From Dermatemys mawii (Eukaryota; Chordata; Testudines; Dermatemydidae), in contig ML677334.1 in NCBI GenBank assembly GCA_007922305.1, forward strand, positions 16,872,344-16,936,343: a stretch of 64,000 bases of DNA, read 5' to 3'. The position numbers and the translations under genes were made by a program. Numbering within the stretch: position 1 is the first letter of the stretch; the number at the start of each line of letters is the position of its first letter. Under the pieces are notes generated by a model that made no database searches, was not told where the DNA came from, and saw only the letters and a list, made by a program, of their open reading frames with translations. This document shows positions 23,395 through 35,705 of the stretch, one piece after another.

Positions 23395-23521
23395 ATACTG
23401 ACCCAATAGCATATCTTGAAAACTAGAGACAATCAACAATTTTAAGCATCATTTTTGTTCTCAGTGAATTAGTAAAGTTTGACTACATTTATTTCAGAAG
23501 CATTTTGGCTGTAGAGCAGTG
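23395..23521 (-). repeat. right terminal inverted repeat
   Basis: Read on the minus strand it starts CACTGCTCTACA and continues to TTTTCAAGATATGC, pairing with the left end at 20985-21117. Confidence 0.7.
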
Positions 23522-23524
23522 TAA

Positions 23525-24000
23525 TCAGTAGTCATTATTGAAATGTATAGAGGGTCATTCCTATATGTCCCTCATGCACTACTCTTTCCTGCAGGATGAG
23601 ACCAAGTATAATAATGGAGAAGTCCTCCAGGAATGGGCTGTGCACTGAATGATGGCCATTAACTACAGGCCCTATGTTCCCAGGAGATTGTGCATGTCTG
23701 AGGATAGGGAATGAAATGATTTACTACAACTTGCTTCAAAAGATCAAGGAAAGCCTTCTGCTTAGCATACCTCATAGTGAGTCACTTCTAAAAGAACACA
23801 CTGTGACACGACCTGTAGAAGATAGCACAAGTCAAAAATAGGGATTGGTTTATGGAAGCATAAACAGCAAGGGAAAACACAATTTAATACTGAAATGCTA
23901 CATAATTTACTATGTATTGGTGGCATAGGAAAAAGGAAATTACTTTTCCAACTGCATGCTATATAAGTTACATTATGTACATTTTTTGCCTCATTTTGCC
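23525..24000. other. no gene seen
   Basis: Unique-looking AT-rich DNA; nothing recognised. Confidence 0.5.
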
Positions 24001-24002
24001 TA

Positions 24003-24230
24003 GTGGATACATCACCAGACTGGTCACTCAGGACACCTGGGTTCTACTCCTGGCTCTGCTACTGGCCTCCTGGTTGACCTGGGCAATTCACTTCAATGCC
24101 CCGTGCCTCCGTTTCTCTATCTTTAAACTGAGGTAATGATACTGATCTCCTTTGTAAGGTGCTTTGAGGTGTACCAATGAATAGGGCTACATATGAGCCA
24201 GTTATTATTGTTATTATTGATACCATTAAA
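24003..24230 (+). repeat. MIR/CORE-SINE
   Basis: Long recognisable MIR: 'GGACACCTGGGTTCTACTCC.GGCTCTGCTACTGGCC..' then 'TTGACCTGGGCAATTCACTTCA..GTGCCTCCGTTTCTCTATCTTTAAA' and 'TTTGTAAGGTGCTTTGAGGT', ending in TTATTATTG repeats. The tRNA-related head, CORE and tail are in the expected order. Confidence 0.8.
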
Positions 24231-24510
24231 GAGGGATAATTACGGAGTTTTGAGTTTGAATGACATCGTACCATTGGTTGTTTTGAAGCAGATTTCCCCA
24301 TTGAAACAATATGCCCTTGAATTTAGGGTGAAATTCTGGCTCTTTTGGTGTTAACGTTAAAATTTCCATTAAATGGGGTCAGGATTTTACCCTGAATATC
24401 CAGTACTTCTTCACTCCCAATGCATTTTTTATTAGACTCAAAATATGTTTCATGCTTCTGTAACAGCTTCAAATGATTCCTCCTGGCCACCCTCAGAGGA
24501 GACTACTAGG

Positions 24511-25330
24511 CTTCACTATGCCACCCAGCTATCAATAGTCACTTGGCAGGGGATTATCAAGGTATAATATCAGTTAATGGTCTAGGGCCCTGGCCCTTTC
24601 GGGCAGGGATCACCAATCAGAAATCTGTCATCCAAGTTCCCTTGCTTGGGCAGACAGAAAACACAGACAGATTCTAGTCCTCTGAGCAGGGCAGAGCAGT
24701 CTTTAGCCCAGCTTCCTGGCTTGGGCAGACCGTAAACAAACACAGGCCTTTGGGCTCAAGTGGATAGGCTTCCCCCACAGCGGTGGGGTCAGCAGCAGGA
24801 AGCAGGGGGACCCGAGCCCACCCTACTCCACTGAGTCCAAGCCCAGGGCCCTAACAGTGGTGAACGATCCTACCACTGGGTCAGTAGGGATCCCACCACA
24901 ACACACTGACTCAACTCCCTATGATGCAACCAGACTAATGTCTGGTTTTCCTGTGCCACTTCCTACCCCAGTCTGGCCTTAGAGCTCCATGGTTCATGGG
25001 CTCTTTGTCTCCTGGGGTACTTAGCAAACAACAGTCCCAGAAGCATCTCTGAGTATTTGGCGGATGGCAGTTGCAGCAGCTCTTCCCTGGCGTCAGTCTC
25101 TGTCATAGGTCTACCACTGTATCACTCGATCCTGAGTCCAGCTGCAACGTCAGGTTATCTGCCCCCTTCCCTGGCATTTGCCCAACTGAGCAGGAGCCCC
25201 ACCTCTTATAATTCCTGTCTCATCCCTCTGCTTCCAGCACTGGCCTGGTTCCACCCACTTGGGAGCAGGGAGTGGTTCCTCCGGGCCAGACTTGGAGGGA
25301 GGCCACTCCTCACTACAGCTTTATAGCCAA
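24511..25330 (+). mobile_element. LTR-type repeat (degenerate)
   Basis: GC-richer block. Positions about 24803-24856 (AGGGGGACCCGAGCCCACCC ... GCCCAGGGCCCTAACAGT) align with the corresponding part of the LTRs at 42235-42895 and 51958-52470, so it belongs to a related LTR group. It contains directly repeated TTGCTTGGGCAGACAG-like / CTGGCTTGGGCAGACCG-like segments near 24645 and 24716. Outer ends were not resolved. The 89-codon open frame at 25057 is inside this repeat. Confidence 0.55.
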
Positions 25331-26814
25331 ACAGGGTTATTTTCAGGAGAAAATATCCATGTTTAGAATCTTTATAGGCACAATGCTTATTAAAAGGAGT
25401 TAGTATAAAATGGGAGCAAATATCTTTATGTATATCTTACAAGCTATGTATATCTTACAAGCAGGAGAGCATCCTACAGATTGACATAAAGATTAAAATG
25501 TACTGGCCCGGCCAAAACAAGTCAATCATAATTGTATAATTCATGACCAGAGCAAGTCGATCATAAATGTGTGATTCAAAAGAGCCATCATCATGTTCGT
25601 ATAATTAATCTGAATTATATTTATCTATCATACCATAGCAATGAGCACCAGTTCAAAACTCCAGGTAAGAAGACAGATGAAGGGGGCAGAAGGAAAGATA
25701 TGAAAAGGACTGAAGATTATAGTGGGGGGGATGTTTCTTCCATTGTTAACTGGAATGTCCCCATAGTGCTATAACAGTGCAAAAATCTTGAGAAGCTTGG
25801 TGTTAACTTTTACCCATCATATGGCATCCACCTTTTTTCCCTATACAACTAGTGATAAATTCTGCTAACCTCATATGCACCCATGTCACTGAAGCCCATT
25901 TCTTGTTGGTGGGTTGTGCAAATGGAACTGGAGGCAGAGTTTGATCTCTCATCTCCTCTGATGAGTAATTGTGGGGAGTAACACTGACAGCAGACTTGGT
26001 TTACCCCACAGTCTTAATCTGGGATAAATACTTTAGTTAGGGACTGTGTGGGTTTTTTAAAAAAAAATCAAAATTTTTATAATGGTAAAACCCAGCACTG
26101 TGCACACAATTATATTAATACAATGATGCCTTATACTGGTATATCTTATTCCCCTTCTGCATTCATACACTTACATGTAGGGGATTATGCCACTATAATA
26201 ACTTCTTAATTTACACATGGGGGATTATTCCACCATTATAGTTAAAACAGTACAATCTGTAGGTTTAGACCAGCCCTGAGTGGCATGTGGTAATTCAGAG
26301 ACTGTGGCACTGTCACTGTTTTTGATTTAGATGAGTATAAGTGTAAACGCTAAACAACCATCCCAAAATCCATTCATCTTGTAGATGCATAAATAAAAAA
26401 TGCCATTGGGTATTATTAACTTATGCGTCCTTGACATTAACTTCTGTCTTTGTTCACCAGTGTAAAAAATTGCAAGAGCACTTCTTTTGAAAAACATCTG
26501 TGCTTTATATGACTGATACGTAAATTTAAAAATTCATGCTAAAATGCATATAGTTTTCATCATCCATTTGTTTATTCACAAGTAATTTCTTATTTACAAT
26601 TTCACAAAGAGTGCATGATTTTTTTAAAGAGATGAAAATACAAAACATCCTGACTTTTATGACTTATTTTTGTCACTTTCTACAAAGCTCATACACAGCA
26701 TGATGATACATCGATATGAAACTTATGAAATGATTCACTTTGTGAATGCCTTCGACACACTGTTTTCATATTTAATCTGGTTTACAGTGAGGTAGCAGCC
26801 ATGTCACTCCCAGG
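25331..26814. other. no gene seen; small tandem duplications
   Basis: TATGTATATCTTACAAGC is tandemly duplicated exactly (25427-25444 and 25445-25462). A second, imperfect duplication occurs at about 25519-25585 (CAAGTCAATCATAATTGT / CAAGTCGATCATAAATGT). Otherwise AT-rich with no repeat family recognised. Confidence 0.6.
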
Positions 26815-27013
26815 ATATTAAAGAGACCAGGTGGATGAGATAATATATTTTATTAAACCAAGTTCCATTGGTAAAAAAGACAAACTTTGGAGATACTCCA
26901 AACTCTTCTGAAGAAGAAGACCTGAAGAATAGCTCAATGTAGCTTGAAAGCTTGACTCTTTCACCAATGTCAGTCCAACAAAAGATACTACCTCACCCAT
27001 CTTGCATCCCTAA
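26815..27013. mobile_element. foldback of Penelope-type tail
   Basis: Left arm (26815-26895) reads GGTGGATGAGATAATATATT then CCATTGGTAAAAAAGACAAA. The right arm (26937-27013) carries the inverted partner AAGCTTGACTCTTTCACCAA, then GTCCAACAAAAGATACTACC and TCACCCATCTTGC. The arms pair along about 75 bp with scattered mismatches around a loop containing CTTCTGAAGAAGAAGACCTG. The right arm matches the 3' tail of the element at 49380-50267. Confidence 0.65.
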
Positions 27014-30000
27014 TAAACTGGTATAAGCTGGTGGTAGGTATGTGTTAGTGTCAATCTAGCCTTAATATCAAGTTAAGATTTGGCTGAATATCTATATCAT
27101 GATAACATCTTTAAATTTTATCTTCCCTGCCATACCTTTGAAATTTCATCATCCTCTTGTTTCCAGGACCCATCCTAAGTCTTTCTGGCAGACAAAAAAG
27201 CAGCTACAGGAGCACAACATGCTTAGTAGCTTCTTCTTGCCTGCCTGTGCCCTTTTCTGCTCAACCTGCTGCATCCAGTATCCTTTTGGAATCAAAAGAA
27301 TATTGCTGTAATAACAGCCCTATATAGCAATGTGTCTCAAAATCAGCTATCCTACTTGAACTATAGGTAGTTTTTCCTCCACCTCAAATATAACAGTCAC
27401 CTTTTCTTAATTATTTCATTCTGTAAGCAAATCTATTTGCCTTATCTCTCATTTCTTATGAAACCCTAACTGAGCTACGACAAGGAACCCAGTAGTGTTG
27501 TGGTTAGCACATAGTAAGGATGTGTTTATTCTTCTGTTCATTTAAGCCTATTGAGGCTTGTATTAAAGAGTTTTTAAAGACAAGTGAGGATCTCAACCTT
27601 TTTGTTTATCCAAGCTCTTGAAAATCTCACCTTCCTTTGACTTTAATGTGGTAAACCTTTGATGTTAGCTGCTAACCTGCTTGTATTTATCAACAGCTGA
27701 AAATCCACTTTACTTCAGGGATGCTGTAAGAATCCACTCAGTCTTCCAGGGCTTCTGAAAAAGGAGGGGAAAAGGTTTATTGAACCAATTTTCCATAAAC
27801 ACCTCCATTCTGCTTTAAGTGTTTCCCGTTACGGCAGGATATTTGTGCAAGTTACTGCCTTGAAACGGTGTGCTGTAAACACAATGGTGTTTATGGGGTG
27901 GGAAATCCCAAGGCCAACCATGATGAAAAAGGTGCAGTTTCGAGGAAAATGGAGATGTGATTTAGCTTACAATTGGCTATTTCTTTGACTTTTCACCCTT
28001 TATATGCCAGCAATTGCTGGAATCATATTTGATTCTCTTTATTTTCTATGGGCATTTTACCATTTGCATTACTGAGGTTGTTTCAGCCTCCCTTCTGTGG
28101 GCCAAATTCTAACACCCGTATATACATTGAGCGGCTCCTTAGTTCATGAATAGTCCTGTTGACCTCAGTGGATCATGAGTAACTGTAGCTGACTTTAGCT
28201 CTTTGTACTTTGTTCTGCATTGGCTTTTCTTTTCTGTCTACCACACAGGAACATAGGATCAGAGGAATTACCTTTGTTCCATCTACTTTGGAATCTTTTC
28301 CAAATCAGTAGACAAAGTCAGGTTCTTCAGAGCAGAAGGAAAACACACGTAGAGATGACTGGCTCTCACAGGGCAATTTTTTTTCTTTTGTATGTCTTAA
28401 CTTCTAAATTGTAAGTTCCCAAAACAGGGACTGTCTTGATTACCTGAGCAGTTTTCCACATTTTGTAAATAACATTCACCCTGCAGCATCTAGTTCAAAG
28501 TGAATCTCGTGGATCTCTGGGATCTGTTAGCGGTGGACTGCCCCGGATGGTTCTCAAGCCCCAGTTCTCATTTCTGCAACCTTCTGTCTGCCATTAGCCC
28601 TACAATCTTTCCTGTAGCACAGGGAACCACATCCAAGGGACTTTTGGAGCATCTGATTTCCTTCCTCTTCTATGGTCTTTCATAGACTTCTGTGGAGCCA
28701 GAAAGAAGCCTGTCCTTCACAGAATCAACAAGAAAAAGAAGACCACTTTTTCCTGATTCCCAGCCACTAACACACTAAGGTTAATAAGATTCAAATTCAG
28801 TTGCTAGGGATTCCTTATAGGATGCCTGTGGCAGGAGATAGTGAGTGAGCTGTACAAACAGCATTGACTCAAGACTCGTGCTGAGACTTAAAGGCTTGGC
28901 CAAAATCACTCTAATTGTTGGTATCTATGGGGAGGTTAATGGCTGTAGGTGGGGACTCTGTGTTTTAGGGGATGAAAGAAGAAAAAATTGCAATGGGAGA
29001 TGGGAGAAACCATCAGCTATTCAAACTCCAACCATTGTGACTCTGGGCAGGAAATTCAATATAACTTTAACTTTTCAACAAATGCAGGTAAAACAAGGTT
29101 GTTACTTCTTCTCTGAGTAGGTGCCACTGAGCCAACCAGACCAGGTGTGATAAGGCTTCTCTGAGGAACATGCCCCGGAAAGAGAAAAGAAAAATTGCAA
29201 AGGTACTCAATGAAATTTGTTCATATTGAATTAGAAAATGACACATGACTAAGATCTTGTTAATTACAGTCAGAGGCAGGGCTGTAGCACACTTCTGCCA
29301 GTCTCCACTTCATCACCTACAATCTCGTAGACTTTGTCTACATTAGGAATTTGCCTGGACACCAGCAATTTTTACCCAGCCACTGACTGTCCTGGTGCAA
29401 AGCCTAAATGTCGAAAGGGAGATCACTCTTGCTTGAAGTCACAGTTTGCCTTGTCTGCTAAGGCTTTGCATTGGTGAAACAGTGACTAGCCATCAAAAAC
29501 TAAGGTCCTCAAGTTGTCAACCAAGCAACATCAAAATGAAATGTGTCTCCTTCCTTCTTTGCCATTCATTCAGGCACCTCTCAGGGGAACCCAAAATCAA
29601 CTCACTTGACCCCACACAGACTCAGTAGTATGTGTAGAGTTTTATGGTTACCAGGGTGGCTGTTCAGATATCCAAAGAATGGTCTCATAAAGATCCAGGG
29701 CCATGTGAATGAAACTATTTCTGCCAGACCACCAGGAAAGGTATATTTTATACAAAAAGGTAGGAAAAGATAGCTTAGGTCAAAGGGAAATGTTAATTGC
29801 TGATCTTTTTAAAGTCTTTCTCAAGGTTCCAGAAAGGGAACTCGATTCTCCCCCAGTGTTCAAAGCACCCTTGCTGGGCTGGCCCAAAAGAGGAACACAG
29901 TTTGAAGTTGAAATGAGAGATGGCATGTCTGTTGCTCTTTGAAGCACAGAATAAGAAGTAGCAGCATTTAAGAAGCTTGGAAAGGACTTTTTTAAAAATA

Positions 30001-30517
30001 TGTACTTTGTGCAGAAAAAAATGGTAGAAGTTGAATGAAAGCTGGAAAAAGATGTTGAGTTCAATGCTACATTTTAACACTGACTTCTTCGTCCCTCATT
30101 ATCCCTCTGACCCAGTAAGGAGAATCTAGGGCTGAGCTGATTGAGGATTCAAATAAATTACTACACTGATTACTTTTTTTTTACCATTTGTTAATGAGAG
30201 ACAGGGATAAAATATTAGTCTTTCAAAAGATGTATTTATAAAATATGAGCCCGCTTCTGATCTCACTTAAGCCTTGATCCAGCAAAACACTTGAGAGCAC
30301 ACTTAATTTGAACACAAACGTAGTTTAATTGATTTCAAACTAGTTTAAAGTTAAGCCCATGCTTAAGTTCCTTGCTTTGTCAAAGCTTTATAATGGTTTA
30401 TACCTATGTAACTATATTGATTTCCTGTTTTATACCAGTGTAAGTGAGATCAGAAATAAAGCCCCTATTTTTTCCCAACTAAATGAATATTTGTTAAAAC
30501 TCAGGTTGTAAACAGTA
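27014..30517. other. no gene seen; mostly unassigned
   Basis: No exon supported. Holds a candidate regulatory block (27640-28060) and an L2-like scrap at about 28395-28450 (AAATTGTAAGTTCCCAAAACAGGGACTGTCTTG). Open frames at 29446-29942 have no recognisable domain. A palindrome-family scrap is near 30265-30370 (CCTTGATCCAGCAAAACACTT; TTAAGCCCATGCTTAAG). Confidence 0.45.
27640..28060. promoter_or_regulatory. candidate noncoding regulatory block
   Basis: No repeat signature. Contains CCATAAACACC (27793-27803) and its exact inverse GGTGTTTATGG (27886-27896), plus GTAAACA (27875-27881). These match forkhead-type cores (RTAAAYA). Function is inferred from motifs only. Confidence 0.3.
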
Positions 30518-32145
30518 GCATAAGAACATAGGAACGGCCATACTGGGTCAGACCATCTAGCCCAGTATCCTCTCTTCTGACAGTGGCCAATGCCAGGTTC
30601 CCCAGAGAGAATGAACAGAAGAGGTACTCATCCATCCCCAGTCGCCCATTTCCAGCTTCTGGCAAACAGAGGCTAGACACACCATTCCTGACCATCCTGG
30701 CTAAGAGCCAGTGATGGACCTATCCTCCATGAATTTATCTAGTTCTTTTTTTGAACCCTGTTATAATTGGCCTTCACAACATCTTCTGGCAAGGAGTTCC
30801 ACAGGTTGACTGTGCTTTGTGTGAAAAAATAAGTCCTTTTGTTTGTTTTAAACCTGCTGCCTATTAATTTCATTTGATGACCCCTAGTTTTGTGCTTTGA
30901 GGAGTAAATAACACTTCCTCATTTATTTTCTCCACACCAGTCAGGATTTTAGAGATCTCAATCATATCTCCCCTTAGCAGTTCCTTTTCAAAGATGAAAA
31001 GTCCCGGTCTTATTAATCTACTCACAGGGCAACTGTTCCATACCCTTAATCATTTTTGTTGCCCTTTTCTGAACCTTTTCCAATTCCAATATATCTTTTT
31101 TTGAGATGGGGCGACCACATCTGCACTCAGTAGTCAAGATGTGGGCATACCATGGATTTATAGAGAGGCAATATGATATTTTCTGTCATCTTATCCATCC
31201 CTTTCTTAATGATTCCCCACATTCTGTTCACTTTTTTGACTGCCACTGCACACAGAATGGATATTTTCAGAGAACTATCCATAATAACTCCAAGATCTCT
31301 TTCTTGAGTGGTAAGAGCTTATTTAGACCTCATCATTTTATATGTATACTTTGGATTATGTTTTCCATTGTGCATTACTTTGCATTTATCAACAGTGAAT
31401 TTCATCTGACATTTTGTTGCCCAGTCACCCAGTTTTGTGAGATCCCTTTGGAGCTCTTTGCAATCTGCCTGGGACTTAACTATCTTGAGTAGTTTTGTAT
31501 CATCTGAAAATTTTGCCACCTCACTGTTGACCCCTTTTTATAGATAATTTATGAATATGTTAAATAGGACAGATCCTTGGGGGACACCACTATTTACCTC
31601 TCTCCATTCTGAGTACTGACTATTTATTCCTATCTTTTGCTTCATATCTTTTAACCAGTTAACAAACTAAGCGAGAACCTTCCCTCTTATCCCATGAATG
31701 CTTACTTTGCTTAAGAATCTTTGGTCGGGAACCTTGTCAAAGGTTTTTTGAAAATCTAAATACATTATATCCACTGGATTCCCTTTGTCCACATGATCCC
31801 TCTCAAAGAATTGTTGACCCCCTCAAAGAATTCTAGTAGATTAGTGATCTACTATCATGTTGACTATTCCCCAACAAATTATATTAATCTAAGTGTCTGA
31901 CAATTTTGGTCTTTACTATAGTTTCAACCAGTTTGCTTGGTACTAAAGTCAAGCTTACTGGCCTGTAATTGCCATGGTCACCTCTGCAGCCCTTTCTAAA
32001 AATGGCATAATATTGGCTATCTTTCAGTCATTTGGTATAGAAGCTGATTTAAATGATAAGTTACAAACCACGCCTAGTAGTCCTGCAATTTTACATTCGA
32101 GTTTCTTCAGAACTCTTGGGTGAATACCATCTAGTGCTGGTAAAC
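30518..32145 (-). pseudogene. CR1 LINE, 5' truncated reverse transcriptase and 3' UTR
   Basis: The minus strand encodes the end of the CR1 ORF2 reverse transcriptase. At 31319-31519 it reads AKFSDDTKLLKIVKSQ, where FSDD stands for the FADD catalytic box, followed by ELQRDLTKLGDWATK and FTVDKCKVMH. The 5' end of the fragment (near 32145) lies just upstream of the region encoding NLSFKSASIPND-type text, so the endonuclease is absent. The 3' end reaches the CR1 UTR (on the plus strand GGAACGGCCATACTGGGTCA). Multiple stops and shifts make it dead. CR1 elements are usually 5' truncated. Confidence 0.9.
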
Positions 32146-34424
32146 AGAAAGGTATTATACTCACAAATGGGCATCAATATGAAATTATCAAAAATATAAT
32201 AAAAACAAATATGCCTAATTCTCACTCATACTGATGTAAATCAGGAGTAACTACCTGGAAGTCAATGGAGTTATGTCATTCAAAACTGGGATGAGAGAAG
32301 AATCAGGTCCAACAATGACAAATAATTATTGAGGGTCATGGTAAAAATCCCTCTTTGGCAGATCATATTGGCTTACCTACTATCTACCATAAAATCTGGG
32401 GGCCAAATTCTACCCTCTGCTACACTGTGGAAATTGATGCAGTGGCATGGATGTTTGTGAGGGGAGAATTTCTTCCCATGTCTATAATAAATGTTTCCAT
32501 TTGCTGTCATAGCTGTGTAACTCTTACCATGGAGGGCTTACATAATCTGCATTATTTGTGACTTATTATGAATAAATAGAGGACTTCAGCTTGCAACATT
32601 AGTGAGCTTTTAGTTTCAGACCCAACTCCCCCGCACCTCAACAAACAAAACAACTCACCATCAGCATTTTCAATACAATCTCCTAATCTGTACCAGAGTG
32701 GGGAGAAAGGTCAAAATGGCTTTGCTCTAGCAGTTCTCCTCACAAAGAACTTCATAGAAGAACATCTTTGTCCTTGCCTTGTAAGCTGAACTCCACTGCA
32801 TCACATCACAATAGCGAATGATTTACTTGGAAGGCATATGATTTCAATAAGAACAATTGGCCCCAATCCATGTCAAAAAGGAACACAATGTTAAAATCCC
32901 TCCACTAGTATTCAAAAGCCTGTTACCAAAAACACCCCAACATCCTCCCCACACAAGTTATCAAATACTGGTCACTAAGATGTCAGTATATTATTTTAAA
33001 ATCAAACACAGTGATCGTCTGCTTGTACTGACTTAGTTGTTTTCTGTTTGTTTTGCTGAATTTCATTGTGTGTTATAGTTAGGTTTGAAAGAATTAGAGT
33101 TTTATAATTTTGACAGATATTATTGATGTTTATCAACATTTTTAAAATTTGTATCTATTTAAATTTTCACAGTTGTACAAAATTATGGTTTTAAGTATTT
33201 GTTTTGATTGGTATGTATTTAAATTTTCATAGCTGCAGGAAATCATGGGGATGATCTGACAATGGGGTGGGGAGGGTTGGACAACAATTATTTACTGACA
33301 GTAGATGTTGAAATTCAAAATGTTAAAGTGTTAAAACACAAACTGTCAACATCGCATTTCAAAATATACAGAGTAAAAATCTTTAAATCATATTCTAACA
33401 AGTTCTCAAGCAGCATTTTTTTTACTTTGCTTGTCTGTAAATTTTAATTATGATCAATGGAAATATTTTTTCAGTGGTTTGTGTGTGAATGGTGATATCA
33501 CTGTTTACAGGCAAACATTTAATCCTTCCAAGCCTATTTACATTAATGTGTATTTCAGGGTCCCTTCCATGCAGAGCTCTTGTGGGGGATGTTCTGGACT
33601 TTTATGATTTGACATCATTTTACATCAGTATAAGGCAGGAGAGAATCAGGCCCATGACCTTTAATTGGGTGTATAATCAGTGGCCAGGAAGGAGGAGGCT
33701 GGCTTTAGCCATTTAAAGGGGGATTCTCTTCTGGGGCAAGACCACCATTTGTTCTATTTCCCTGCATAGAGGGACCAAGGAGGTAAAGTGCTACCCACAT
33801 TCTGGAAACAGCACAGGGAGAAGAGCTGTTTCCACAGGAACGCACATGCGTACTGGCAGTGGGAGTGCAGGAGTAAGGAACAGGCAAAGCCTTGACCCTG
33901 TACCACATGTGCATCACCATCTAATGTGCCTGACAGCAGAATGGAGCCAACATGGATGGGGCAGTAATTTGCTACTGGTTTGGACCAATAACAAATTATC
34001 TCCCTACACGAGCAACAGGAAAAGACCAAGGAATGAATTGTGTCTCCAATTCACAATTTCCCATCTGGTCTATGGGGACACGATAGCTGGGTACTTGCCC
34101 TTAATCAGGATAGATTGCATTGCTACAGCTAGCCCATAGTGAGGGAGCATTGAATCAAGATTTTTGCTGATAACAGTTTTAAAAGCTGTCATTAAAACTG
34201 GTTCTGAATTCCTCAAGAATCACTAGACCTGAATTTCTCTTTTGGGATTACAGTGAGCTCAATCTGCTCAGCACTGATAGTTTTTTCATTGGGGCTTAAT
34301 CCAAAGCCGATTGAAATTAATGGGAATCCTTCCACTAACTTCATCAGGCTTGGGATCAGGCCCTATCATTTGAATTGAGATGGATTAAGTTGCCTGAACT
34401 AAACTCCTACACTAAAACTTGTAT
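32146..34424. other. no gene seen; tandem duplication
   Basis: An imperfect tandem duplication of about 60-bp period lies at 33148-33251 (TATTTAAATTTTCACAG / TATTTAAATTTTCATAG). A GGAAGTCAATGGAG dyad half is at 32257. No exon supported; the region 33560-34130 is unassigned and slightly GC-richer. Confidence 0.5.
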
Positions 34425-34620
34425 TCAGGATCAGACCAATGGGCTATACAGGTAAGAATCTCATCTCAGATAGCAGCCAGTGCCAGATGCTTCAGAAGAA
34501 GGTGTAAAAAATCCTGTAGCAGACAATTATGCACTGACATCCCACTGCGGGACACGTCTTCTAAACCCCAGGCAGCAAATGACTGGCTTATGTCCTTGAA
34601 GCATAAGGGCTGATTTCTCT
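34425..34620 (-). mobile_element. CR1 3' UTR fragment
   Basis: Plus-strand text 'AGGATCAGACCAATGGGCTA', 'CATCTCAGATAGCAGCCAGT', 'GCCAGATGCTTCAGAAGAAG' and 'GACTGGCTTATGTCCTTGAAGCAT' matches an older CR1 3' UTR type in reverse orientation. Confidence 0.7.
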
Positions 34621-35377
34621 TATGAATCTTTACTTCAGCTAGGGGAACTGCAGGTATTTTTATTAGTCACATGTAAGGTCAGATCCCTTTTTCAATGCTA
34701 CTCTGCTCATTGCCTGTGTTGAAAGCTCTTTTACACTGCAAGCTCTTTGGTGTGGGGACTGCGCTTTCTTTTATGTTTAGAAAGTATCTAGCAGGTTGGG
34801 GGAGTACTGCTGGATGGACTACAACAGCAACAAGGTATTTAGCAGCAGCATCATACAAAGGTTAATTCTGTGTTGTATAAGAAATGTGTGGGGGGGTCTT
34901 TTTATGTGTATTGATTTTGTTATCTCTGGGTCTCCTTTTGTTCTTGAACATGAAAAAGGGAAAATATCACACAGGAAAACCTTGGCTTCCCACGGGATTT
35001 CCAGCCCTCTTGGGAAGAAGAAATCTGAGGACACACATGGATACTCTAAAAGTCTTGAGTGGCAATGCCATTACCGCTGAGAAATCTCTTTCCACCTTTC
35101 ACAAGGGCTGTCCAGAGGTAATATGCTGGATTGGTCCTATTAGAAGGAGATATGTCCAGGGCTACTCATCAATGTCATTTATACATATCCTGGTAACTCA
35201 TTCAAATGTCTAGGGCTTTCTTATGAAGTCCAGCACTTCATAAAAATGTTGGTGATAGCAGACAGTAAAAGTTAGTCTGTAGCAAACACATTAAGTATTT
35301 TTAGCACAAGACACATAACAATGCAGTTTGAGACCTTGGTTGTAATGTATTTTTTCTATTCCTTCCAAAAAATATCA
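34621..35377. other. no gene seen; L2-like scrap
   Basis: GCAAGCTCTTTGGTGTGGGG (34739-34758), followed by ACTGCGCTTTCTTTTATGTTTAG, resembles the start of the L2-like tail. Remainder unassigned. Confidence 0.45.
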
Positions 35378-35705
35378 TAGAAATTAGAGATCAAAAGAAA
35401 ACTTATGTCTTCTATTCCATCCTTCAGCCTACGCAGGATTGTTCTATATTGTGTATATAACTTAGAATACACAGACAGACACAGAGTTTTAAACAACCAA
35501 GGTAATGGATTTCTACAATGTCTCTTTGAAAGCTATTCTACAGCCTAATAGATCTAGTGTTTATTTTTTTTCTTGATATTCAGCCTAAATGTTCCTTTGT
35601 TTAATTTTATTCCAGTACTACTAGTTACATTTTCTTTACTACTAAATAATTCCTCACCCTCTTTGGTATTTACATCCTTATGTACTTGATTATCCTAACT
35701 CATTT
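35378..35705 (-). mobile_element. CR1 3' fragment, diverged
   Basis: 'AAATTAGAGATCAAAAGAAA', 'CGCAGGATTGTTCTATATTG', 'TTCTACAGCCTAATAGATCT', 'TTGATATTCAGCCTAAATGTTCC' and 'ACTAAATAATTCCTCACCCTC' follow the order seen in an old CR1 subfamily on the opposite strand. Confidence 0.65.

Larger units (their letters stand above)
20985..23521 (-). mobile_element. CACTG-ended DNA transposon (CMC-like)
   Basis: Ends CACTGGTCTACA (left) and, on the other strand, CACTGCTCTACA (right), an 11 of 12 match, flanked by TAA on both sides (20982-20984 and 23522-23524). Length 2,537 bp. Beyond the tips the inverted similarity continues for roughly 100 bp (GCTTCAGAGATAAAATGT versus GCTTCTGAAATAAATGT; TTTCCAAGATAT versus TTTTCAAGATAT). 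CACTR tips with 3-bp duplications are known for the CACTA-Mirage-Chapaev group, especially EnSpm and Chapaev3. A single minus-strand transposase-like gene fills the centre. Superfamily is inferred; the boundaries are directly supported. Confidence 0.8.

Noticed and set aside
31106..31492. 128-codon plus-strand open frame
   Set aside because: Antisense shadow of the CR1 reverse transcriptase, which reads on the minus strand.
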